Source: Colius striatus
Taxonomy: Eukaryota; Chordata; Aves; Coliiformes; Coliidae
DNA: 64,000 nucleotides
Assembly: GCF_028858725.1 (NCBI RefSeq)
Contig: NC_084769.1
Span: 14,199,501-14,263,500, forward strand
Direction of reading: 5' to 3'
A program made the translations under genes and the position numbers. Below the pieces are notes generated by a model. It saw only the letters and a list, made by a program, of their open reading frames with translations, searched no databases and was not told where the DNA came from. Positions within the stretch are counted from its first letter, which is position 1. Each line of letters begins with the position of its first letter. This document shows positions 25,701 to 37,700 of the stretch, piece after piece.

Positions 25701-28700
25701 TGTGACGTGATCAAGGTGGACCCATTCTATGATTCTATGAAAAAGTTTGTAAATATCTTTTGTCATTTCCCTGAATTAATCTATAAACTGTTATCAAAAG
25801 CATTTAATTTGTAAACAAAACACTTCCTCCCAAAAAGCAAAATCCCTGCACAGATCAATGCATGTAGATACTCAAAATGCTGTATATTGGAACATCATCA
25901 CAACTTTAAGTGATTATTTAATTTACATGTTGAGTACTCCTCTCAAAAGCAGAGACAAATAAATGTTTCTTTAACAACAAGTAACAGAAAAGCTATTTGA
26001 TGATAAACAAGGTCAGCTTGATGATTTAATAAAGTTAGAAAGAAGTGGATACCTGCAATGAACAACAACAGGTTCTTCTCTGCCAGCCCTCTTCTTTCGC
26101 ACAAGACAGACGAAATCCAGGAAATCGCTGGAATCATCAGGAACCCCATGATCAGGCCATGCTATGTACTGGATTTGAGTTAGTTGGCGGCTTTCCTCTT
26201 TCTAATCAGAAACAAAGTTTATTCAAGGGTAATTCAAGTCCCATAAAAAAAAAAAAAAAAAAAAAAATTTAAAAATAATCATGTTCTTTAGAAACCTCAG
26301 TGGTACATTTACAGCAACTTGTACCCATAATAAAAATGGCTTCAGGCAAACCAGCAGCTTACTAGTCATTGCTCACCCTGGACTTCACAGAACTACTTTA
26401 TTTTTTTTCTTGAAGTCAAAAAAGGCAATCCACAAATGTTTACATCTTCAACAGGTTAAAAAAAGTTACATGTCATGTAATAACAAAGCAGCTCAAGTAT
26501 ACCAATGATCTACCTAAATACCATATGTACAAGACGGTGGTCAATTTTTTAGCAAAACAAATTTAACGGTAAGAGGTGTTCTCTTACTAGATCAAATGAG
26601 AGAATCTGGGTAAGGAGAGGAGACACAACTTTCAGGTAGAAAATCTGAAAAAAGGAAAGGAGGAAAGTCTGAAGGAAACTTCAGACTCCATATGAACAGA
26701 AGGATTGTTTTGGCTTTATCTGCAGCTCTTAAGCGTATCCAGTGGACTATACTTAAGATGAAGAATGATTTTGTTTTCCACTCCCTCCTGCCACTTGCTC
26801 TAATGTCACAAACATAGCATGTTTCTGGTTAGGGTAGAGGACAGGCTGTATAATTAGTGTAAAAGCAGGAGTTACCACGCTTTAAATAATCTTTAGGCAC
26901 AGAATAGTTTACAGGGGTTCTACTGCTCATAACAAATTAATAATTGTCTGAACAGGACACGGGAAAGGAATTTTAACTGCAAAGTGACTACAAGGCAGGT
27001 CTATAAACCTGCCATCTCATCTGGTAACCAGTTCAGTGAGAAATGAGTACATAAACTAAATTCCAGATACTCATTTTCCAAACATTTCTGAGACTGAAAT
27101 GGAAAACTACATGTGCCTTGAACATCATGCAATGCATGTTCAAGAAAGTCCTTGTTTACATGGAGTCACCAATCTTAATTCATCTTTCTCTCAGTAGGAT
27201 TTATCTTCCATACACTTGTACATATTCTCCAAGACGGAATCATTAAGAGCTGTTTGCATCTTCAAAGACAGAATTTCAGTTGCAATATTTTGAAAACATC
27301 AAAGGAATAGTAAGTTTTTCAACTTCTTTAATTCCCGTTTTTCTTTGGTCAGGACATGAAAAGCACGAGTAAGGACTTTTAAGACAAATAATACATCTTT
27401 TATGTGATTTAAAGCCATTTACTATGATTATGGAGACTGAATCTTCATGGTATTTTGCCTATCACTCTCAGAGTAGAATTTATACCAGGTAAGTACACGG
27501 CAATGAGTAGTTTTCCAAAGGCTTCTAGAAAGAAACAGTTCCCATTTATGTGGATAGGCCACCAAGTTGAAAAGCAAGTCTGATTATGTTAGCTAGTCTG
27601 TGAGGATTCCACAGATTAATACTTAAAAATATACAATATTATGATTTTACCTCCAGATTAGTCAATGTCATTTCTCGAAAGACATAAGCAGGATTTCCTT
27701 CTTCTGAATGGCAAGTAATCTGGAAATTTCCATACGAAGAGCTTCCTGATGGCTCTGGCCAGTACTGATGGCACTTAACCTATGGTCAAGATATTTTTGA
27801 AGACGTTTGTGTTTAAATTCAGAGTATTATTTCCATTCTCTCTAGTTCTTTACACCTTTATTCATTAAAGATTATTTTGCTCATTTTGTAATCACTATCA
27901 ACTTACTTACCAAATGGACTGTGTTACCTAATTGTTGTTTATAAAATAAGGTAATTGCAGAGACTTCCTGGTTCTCTTTTCAAGACACCACATGCATGAG
28001 CACTTAACGTTAGTTTACCTGAGAGCCCTTAACTTTCACACATTGTCTTTTAAGTGTATCTATAAATATTTCATCTTAACACTTGAGTGACAAAGATGCT
28101 GCTTTAGAAACATTTCTGACCTCCAAAATCCTAATCTAATCTTCTCAAAGCACATTTATATGGGAAAAAAACATATTTAAAAAAAAAAGGCGATACGCAA
28201 CAAAAAAGTTGCTGAACTAAAGCAGAAATTAGAGGGATGCAGATGGTGGGCTTCAAAGACTCTTGATGAAGTCAAATGTCAATGAAAACTTCAAACACTA
28301 AGATTTTCAGATAAATTGCTTAAACACCTAATTACAGAGGTCATTTCAGCTCAAGTGTACTTTTGTTTTTCCAACCCACCTGGCGATTCTTTAAGAGCAG
28401 CCAGATTTGCAGACTTCCTGCTCCACTGAGACATCCTGGCATGCAGTGGGATAGTGATGTCAGTAGCCTCATGATCAGCTTTAGAGCAGGGAGTCTGCCT
28501 ATGGGTATAAGACAGATAAGTCCTTTTATTTCATTATTAAGGAGCTCTACAAAGAACTCCACAAATATCATTACTGAAGGGGTGGGGGAACCTCAGAGAA
28601 CTGCTATTGCAAGTCTGCTCTTAGCAGATCTGCAAAGAAAATTCAAATTAAAAGGGCACTTGTACTGAAATTCCCTCCAATCGTGTTTCTTTGGGAGCAG

Positions 28701-31700
28701 GCAGCATCGTGCTAACACTGAGTCACTGAAAAACAGTTTAAAAACACTGCAATTCCTCTACAATTATTTTAATTACATGTAGAGGCCTGACCTCCCACCA
28801 AATATATGGTTAGTAAAACTTTAAACTATATACAGGCAACTGATCTCTGTCTGAGCTGATTAGAACACCCACAGTCTACTGTAAATCAATCTTCAAAAAA
28901 AAAATCCTGAACGTGGAGAAACTCTACTCAACTTTTATGCCAGATTACCATTTCTGTCCACATATTCAAGCAGTCAGTGCAACTATGAATGCTCCAGACT
29001 AATACTCAACAACTCTGGAATTACACCGTGTGCACGACCAGATTTGATTTGGTTTACTGTCTCAAAGAACAAAGCTGCATAAAAGGCTATTAAGGAGAAA
29101 CTATAGTTGGGAAAAAACCCCACAACCAAAACCAACCAAACCACAAAACACATCTGAAGCTTTTTACAGTACCACACACAATTAGTTTTAGTAATTTATA
29201 ACTAACTGCTTTATTACTAGTACCTTGTTTTAACACATTTTGGTATGGAAACGACTTAGAGGACAGTGATTCTCTCATGCCATTAAACAAATGTTTATAG
29301 CCACAGAAGAACATCTTACAAAAACTTTTAGATTTCAAGCTTATCAAGGATTCTCTTAAAGACAGCACAGGACCTTAAGCTTACAAAATTCTGTTAGGTT
29401 GCCTTAAATAATTAATATCTCTACATATCAAAAACCTAATCTACTAGTGAAACTTCTTGGAGTTGCTTCATTTGAAGTTAGAAGAAAAACTTCCTGAAGC
29501 TAAATTCTGGTAGCTTTTTACTTTATGAAAAAGAATGGAACAAAAAAGACTAAAAATACTTTTAAGAAATCCACAAAGACTTCACTGTATTTTGGAGCTG
29601 AACAAAGTTGGAATATTAGCTACATTAACAGCATCAGAAAACTTCAAATGTAAGAGTCATCATTGCAATAGTACAAGGAATACACTGCCCTTACAAAAAA
29701 ATGTCATAGAATAGCTTTGGTTTGAAGGGATCTTTAAAGGTCATCTACTTCCACCCTTCTCTGCAATGAGAACGGACATCTTCAACGAGATCAGGTTCCT
29801 CAGAGCCCAATCCAACCTGACCTGGAGTGTTTCCAAGGACGGAATACCTCCACCTCTCTGGGTAATCTGTGCCACTGTTTCACCACTCTTGTTAAAAAAA
29901 GATTCTTCTGTCTATCTAGTCTGAATCTGTCCTCTTTTAGTTTAAAACTGCTACCCCTTGTCATGTTATATGTTGTAATAGTATATTGCTCTAATATTTT
30001 AAAGGCTAATCAACAGATTTTTAGAAGATTACACAAGTAGAATTTAAGGAAATCTTTTACTTACTCTGCCTCGTTCAACTTGAGTCGTTAACATAACAAC
30101 CATAGATGAGCCTTGTTCCCAAGTCATCTGCCAAAAATCAGGACAAGTGTTCGGTAATGGACCTTGACAAGCAATGTATTGGTTTATTATTGTGGAAGAA
30201 GGGATTTCCATCTAAGAGAAGACAAAGCCATTATTTCAATTCTTATAGTAAACAAGTCAGGCATCAGACATATAGTGTTTAGTAGCTAATACCTTAAAAA
30301 AATAATCAATTATATTAATGTTATTTATTATAAATTTGGATTGACACAGATAAAATTCTTCCAAATGTTTTATGTACAAATTTATTACAAAGATCTAAGT
30401 AGTCACTATAATAAAGATTAATGGTCAAAAAAAAAAAATGACAGACAAGTTGGCAAATAATTCAGGTGCAAACATTTAATGACTGTTGGTTTCTGCCACT
30501 ACCTTTTAGAATACTGATCTTGGAATTTAATCTGTGTAAAAGAAGGTGTTGCCAGTTTAAACTTTACTGATGTTGAACACTACTACTATGTTAGTAATCA
30601 AATAAGAAGGATGAATTCCTCTGGTAGAGGGCTCGCTTCCCTTAGCATTTTCTCTTTTTCTTGGTTTTATTTATAAAAACCAGCTGCCACAAAGCATTAG
30701 AAAGTATCTACAGTAAACTTCAAACAATCTGACTACAATTTTATCAACAATTCTAGTCCGAACTACACTTATGATTTTTTTTAAACCAACTTCTCCATGG
30801 AAAAACTGGAAAATTAATGTCAGAAGTCTTTTGAGAAATACTACTCACATTTATATAATTTGCATTGATGTAATCCTCATTACTTTTTAAAATAACCCGT
30901 GTAGCATCATCTGAAAAAATTTTTAGATAGACGTTACTTATTTATTAACCACAGGAAAACACTTCTGGAACACACATACTAACACACATACTTACAAGGC
31001 GAAATGTCTCTGTATCTATTTTTGGAAATGTTTTGAGGTAATCTGGCACAAGACATTGTCATTCCAGGCTTTTTCCTATACAATTGCTAAAAGACAAAAT
31101 TGATGGTCAGATCATAATATATGCAAAAGATCCATTAGTATATTATTTGCTTAGAGGTATCCTTTAGAACAGAACCACTGAGCACCAATAGCTTTAACAC
31201 CCATGAAAGCAACTTTCAAAAGAAAGCATAGCAAATTTCATTAGGCTGTGGGGTCACTGAAAATATTCGAGACACCACAATTTTTTAAAATACTAACTGA
31301 ATGTTAAATGTCATGCTTATGACAGGCAACTACCTACACTGCAGTTGTTGCCCTTTTTTTTTCCAGATGTCCTTCCACATTTCATAGAACCTTAAGGATG
31401 GTTTGGGTTGAAAGGGACCTTAAAAATCACCTAGTTCCAACCCCTGATATGGGCAGGGACACCTTCCACCAGACTGGATGCAGTGAACCCTGTGATACCT
31501 CATACTTGTCCTGCCTAAAATCTCTCCTGAGAGGTTCCTGCCCTCTGATGCCTCACCATGCACTGACACAACCCTTGTGCTGCAAATAGTATCAGTGAAA
31601 TTATCCAGGTTCACTTTAAAAACTTTTAAACATAGTACTTGTTTGGAACGTTGAAAATGTGGTGAAGGAGAGATTTTTAAGTCATTTGAATATATAGAAA

Positions 31701-34700
31701 GACAAGATTTTTCTCAAAGTAAATATTATGCAAGTTCTTAAAAACAGTATGCCAATATAAAAGGTCATGGAATCATTACAGTTGGAAAAGATCTTTAAGA
31801 TCATCAAGTCCAACCACTCACCTCACACTGCCAAGCCCATCACTAAACTAAACCATATCCCTTAGCACATCGTCTCTGCCTCTTGAATATCTCCAGGGAT
31901 GGTGACACCACCACCTCTCTGGGCAGCCCATTCCAATGCTTAATAATCCGCTCAGTGAAAAAGTTCTTTCTAATGTCCAATCTAAATCTTCCCTGGTGCA
32001 ACTTGAGCCCATTTCCTCATGCATTACTACAGAGAAGAGTTCAACTCCCACTTCACTACAACTCCCCTTCAGTGATTACATCTCCCTTCAGCCTCCTTTT
32101 CTAGACTAAACATTTCCAGATCCACTAGCCGCTCCTCATAAGACGTGTTCCCCAGACCCTTCACCAGCTTTGTTTCCTGTCTCTGGACATGCTCCAGCAC
32201 CTCAATGTCCTCCTTGTAGCAAAGGGCCCAGAACTGGACACAGTATTCAAGGTGAGGCCTCACCAGTGCCAAAGACAAGGTGACAACTACCACCTTGGTC
32301 CTGCCAGTCACACTATTCCTGACACAGGCCAGGATGCCATTGGCTTTCTTGGCCACCTGGGCACACTGCTGGCTCATGTTCAGTCAGCCGTCAATCAAAA
32401 CCCCCTTTTCTGCAGGACAACTTTCCAGCCACACATCCCCAAGCCTGTAGGGTTGCATGGGGTTCTTGTGGTCCAAGTGCAAGATTGGCACTTGGCCTTG
32501 TTGTACCTCATACATTTGGCCTTGGCCCATCTATCCAGCCCATCCATGTCTCTCTCTGAAGAGCCTTCCTGTCTGCCCAGCTTGGTGTCATTAGCAAATC
32601 TGCTGAGCATGCCTTTGATTCTCTTATCTAGATAATTGATAAAGACATTAAACAGAACAGGCTCCAAACACTGAGTCCTGGAGACCACTGCTAACTGGCT
32701 GCCAACTGGATTTATGTTCATTTACCACCACTCTCTGGGCCCAGTCATCCAGTAAGTTTTCTACTCACTCAAAGTAGATCCATCCAAGCCATGGGCAGCC
32801 AATTTTTCCAAGAGGGTGCTGTGGCAGGCTGAGTCAAAAGCCTAAATGAAGTCCAGGAAGACCACATCCACAGCCTTTCCCTCATCCACTAAGCTGGTCT
32901 TACATTTTATAAACATATATTGTAATATATAATACTAGGTCTCCATTTGGTGAGGAATTTACAGAAATCACACTGCTGTCTTTTACAAACCTACTGTTTC
33001 CTGCTTTAAGTCACTTCATCTCATGCATTAAAATCAGAATATCATTAAGGCACAACTTACTGCTAAAGAAAGACTATAGTTATCACGAGTTTTGGATCCC
33101 ACTGAAAGTACACTGTTCTTCTGAAACATGCCATAAAACTCCCAAGTATTTATAAAAGACATTGTTACAATGACTCTTAAGATTGTGGTTGTAGCCCTTA
33201 AGATTAGGGTTGTATTTTCCACTGGTAATTTTACCCATCCTCATTGAGATTGTCCATAAAGCATCAACAGCTCAGTTACCATTCAGGTTCTACAGTAACT
33301 GAAGGTTTGAGTACAGAACACATACCTTTGTATATATTTTTCAGTCTTCATCTCTCAAAGTATTTTACTAGCATAGGTTTCTGACAACCACAACAAGATT
33401 TAAGTAATCAATAAATATATTTATAACAAACACTGAAAACTACTATTAGGATTATTCTATGGAGTAAGTTTGCACATACAATACAGGATTTTTAAAAGTT
33501 ATTATTATGGAAGGCAATTGCTTTGGTAAAAGATGCTGACTACTAAAATTTATCTGGAATCTACTCTGCTTCAAATGATTACCATCCCAAAAGATTTGGA
33601 ACTTTCACAGAGCTACAGGTGACATGGTACTCACATCAAACTGAGCCAAAACAGTTCCAGTGATAAGTCCCTCTGCTAGCTGAATCATGGATTCCCTCAG
33701 AGCGTTATCATCTTGATGGACACCATCAAGTGGAGATTTCTCAGGGATGTACTGGAAGTCAGGCTCACTCTCCAGCTTCTCTTCCACAACATCATAGACA
33801 GCTGTAACAAATAGAAGTATAAACAATCTGATTGAATATGCTGTTTGTGTAGTGGTTTTGCCTGGGCCAGGTTTTGGTAGTGGAGGGCTACAGGGGTGGC
33901 TTCTTTAAACAAAGAGCTGCCAGAAGCTTCCCCTGTAGTTGACAGGGCTAATGTCAGTCAGTTCTAAGATGGACCCCACAGCTGTACCAGGCCTGGCCAA
34001 TTAGTGATTGAGGTAACACCTCTGAGAACAACATACTGGAGAAGGAGAAGAAGTTGCTGTGCAGTTGCTAAACTGCAACAGCAACAGGGAGTGAGAATGT
34101 GAAAACATCTCTGCAGACACCAAGGTGAGGGGGAAGAAGTGTCCAGAGAGATTCTTCTGTGACCTGTGGTGAGGACCATGGTGAGGCAGCTGTGCCCCTG
34201 CAGTCCATGGAGGCCATTGGGGAGCAGAGAACCAATCACAGCCGATGAAGGACGCCACATTGAAGCGGGTGGATGCCTGAAGCAGGCTGTGACTCTGCGG
34301 GAAGCCCACACTGGAGCAAGCTCCTGGAAGGACCTGGGAGTCCATGGAGAAAGAGGAGCCCAGGCCAGAGCAGGTTTGCTGTCAGGACTTGTGATCTTGT
34401 AAGGGACCCACACTGGAGTAGTCTGTTCCTGGAGGACTGTTGTTCTGGTGGAGGATCCACACTGGGGCAGTGTGTGAAGAACTGTAGCTCATGGGAAGGA
34501 CCCACTTTGGAGAAGTTCATTAAGGACTATCCCCCCGTGGGAGGGACCCCACACTGTAGCAGTGGGAAGTGTGAGGAGGCTTCCCCGTGAGAGGAAGCAA
34601 TAGCAAAGTCCATCTCTAATGAACTGACTGCTAGCCCCATCCCCCATGCCGCTGGGGGTGGAAGGAGGGAGAGTCCCAGGAAGAAGGAGGGGTGGGAGAA

Positions 34701-37700
34701 GGTGTTTTAGGATTCAGTTTTATTTCTCATGTCCCCATTTCGTTTTGATTATTCATTAGGAAATCAAACTATTTCTCCCCAAGCTGAGTCTGTTTTGCCC
34801 ATGACAGTAATTGCTGAGCCATCTCCCTGTCCTTATCTTGACTCACAAACATCATATTTCTCTCTCCCCTGTACCGTTTAGAAGGAGGAGTGATAAAACA
34901 ACTTGGTGCATCAGACAGGCACCCAGACAGGACTAAACCACCATAGTTTGGTAACGAAAGTTAACTCTAAGTCATTTATTTAAAAGAGTAAAAAAGATAA
35001 ATCTTCCTCAAAAAGATAGACATTTACTAACACACTGATTTTAGACCCCATCAACAAAGGCAAGTAGCCTCTACTGATCACTACAGTTCATCATAAAATT
35101 ATTCTTTTGGTGTCATAGTAATTTTAAGTGAAAGCACCGACTGCTACAATTTTTATCAAAACTCATGTTACACCTTGCCTTGTCTGATGTAACTCCCTAA
35201 TCTCAGATTCTTACTCATGTCTCATATCATAACAGTTGCATTTACATTTTTACTCTGAACTGATTTTAGTCTACATTAATTAGGGCAAGATGTGCAGACC
35301 ACCTGACGAAGTGCCAGTAATATCTGCCATTATAATGCTGTCAATGCTGTATGCACACCCTGTCTAAAAATAAACTCAAAAATAACATGCATCTTCTACT
35401 ATGCATAACAGAGATGTACGCTGTTTGTTTGAAAGTCTGTTTTTAAATGACACCCCAAGGACCATGAAGGAAGAAACTAGCAACTCCTCACTTCCACAGC
35501 TCAAAAGTTTTTATCCAGAACACAAACAGAATCAACACATAAGGAGAAACCAGTCTAGTAATTCTGCAAACAAAGCTAATAAGGAAGCAAGCACTCAAAA
35601 GCTGCAAGAGAACTTACAAAGCAGAATGAGAGCACAAGCACAAATTAGTGAATAAAGGAAAAGTTGTTTATGAGGTGGCTGAGGTCTTCTTCGAAAGTAA
35701 TTTCAATTATTCTCATTAAACACCATTATTTTTCATTTTACTTTTTGCTCTGCAACTGAATTATAATTGGGATGTGCGGCATCATTAAATCCAGTGACCA
35801 TCTGCTGGCACTACTCCAACAGTGTATTTCATTAATATTTTGCACAAGCTGTTATTTAGACTGCATTTTTAGCACTTTCTTTTATTAAGCCTCCTCAAGT
35901 ATAAATGTTACCAGTTGTTCTGGATTGTTTTAAAAGCATATGGAAGGATTTTGCATATATAAACCTCCAAAGTCATCCAAACACTGGGTGTTTGGTGAGG
36001 CATTTTTTGTTTGTTTGTGTTTGGTTTTTATTTTCCTTAGGGGAATAACAGCAACCTCAGAAACTCAATATCCATATAGCTTACCAGGCATTTTTATCAA
36101 TGAAAGTGAGAACAAAATTTAAATCAGCTCTGTTAGAAATATTTTATCTCTGACTTTCCTATTAATTTTCAACACTTAACTGTGTACAGCTCCTTAGAGT
36201 ACGGAATTGATCAAGATTTGTACAATATACTGTGTTATCGCAATTCCTTTTCAAAGAAGGGAGTTTTTACAAAAATGTAAAGCATTCCACCTCGGGACAT
36301 AAAATGAAGGTTAGAAAATGAAAACAAGGGTATGGAATTTTTAATGAGCTTTATTTTGCACAAATTACTTACCATTGGGTCGAACTAGGAGCACAAGTTC
36401 CCCTGAGTGTCTCTCACAGCTAGCTTTAATAAACATAACAACTTGATCATGGGTATGTTCTGCTATATCCCTGCCATTAATCAGTACAACCTGGTCCCCT
36501 TCATTCAAACGAGGGACACAGAGATCAGCCTGTAAGGTGGAGAAAAAAGAAGTCAGTATAAGGCGGCCTTTCCCAATGTCTCACCTTAAAATAGCAACTT
36601 AAATTAACTATACTTGGGAACTCGAATCTTAACAGCCTGGTTGCTATGGTTGCTGCATTATATTCAAATGATAAATGTGTTATATGATACATAAGATGGT
36701 GCCACTTGCATGAACAAATCCATTTGCAACTAGGAGGTGAATGTCATTGTAACAAGTCTTTCAGCAGCTATTACTCCACTCCGGTTGAAGTAGAACACTC
36801 CACTGTTTCAATCATTTTTTATAAGCAATTAAAAACCGGTATATTCTTGTCTTTAAAGAGAAGGCAATAACATGGCAAAGCTTTGTCCAAATCAATTTCA
36901 CAGGCTTAAACACTTCAGGTGGGAAATACTGCAACTGTAAATGACAGGAGTAAGACAAGGACCAAAGACAATGCACAAATCCCAGTAATCCCAAAGACAG
37001 GAATCAAGAAATAAAAATCATTGTTATAATCATAGTTTAAACACAGTTGCAGAAAAGAAAGAGCACGTGCCATCACAAATTATCTTCTTTGGAGACTGGG
37101 CATTTAAACCATTGAGACAAAATTATTTGTTACTAAATATTTCAGATATAATTAAAAGGGACAAGAACAAAGATTAAAATACTTTAAAATAGCAAAATAT
37201 TCAAGTGTATTACTTAAATAATCACAAACAAACAGTTTGCTGTACTTCAAAAGGTATAAACAGAGCTGACTCCAGTCAGCTGAATACCAGGTCAGTATTT
37301 GTGGCAATCAATTGACAAAATATTGTGCCTAGTTTGAAGACACTCTTGGTAGTCACTAAACATCAGGAAAAACAGACAATCAGATCTGATGAATGATTCA
37401 TGGTGTCTGATTTTATCTAAATCTTGGCTTTATTCAGCTACATCTGTCACTAAAATAAGAGAGATTTGCTATTTTAGTTATTTTTAACATACTAAAAGAC
37501 TTTCAATGCATAATTTATGTGAAATTATATGAATGCTTATATTTTTAAAACATTAATGAAGTAAGTGTATTTTTAGGATGGCACAGCTCGAGAAACAGTC
37601 CATACTTAACATCTGTAATTCCCTGTCGTTTTCAGGCACTGAACTTTGTAAGAAAAAACATTTTTGAGGACCGAAGAACTTTCAAAAATATGTTATGTGC

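Larger units (their letters stand above)
22335..26052 (-). other. PTPN4: PTPN4 intron N-O
   Basis: 3718-bp intron carrying two plus-strand CR1 copies (about 22850-23209 and 25520-25740). The rest is AT-rich with nothing supported. Confidence 0.85.
31087..33634 (-). other. PTPN4: PTPN4 intron I-J
   Basis: 2548-bp intron, more than half of which is CR1 sequence (31383-31490 and 31766-32902), all in the PTPN4 direction. The remainder is AT-rich. Confidence 0.85.

Noticed and set aside
33964..34590. Several overlapping open frames on both strands within the ERVL-like element
   Set aside because: They arise from the tandem GC-richer repeat units, overlap one another and show no retroviral protein motifs.
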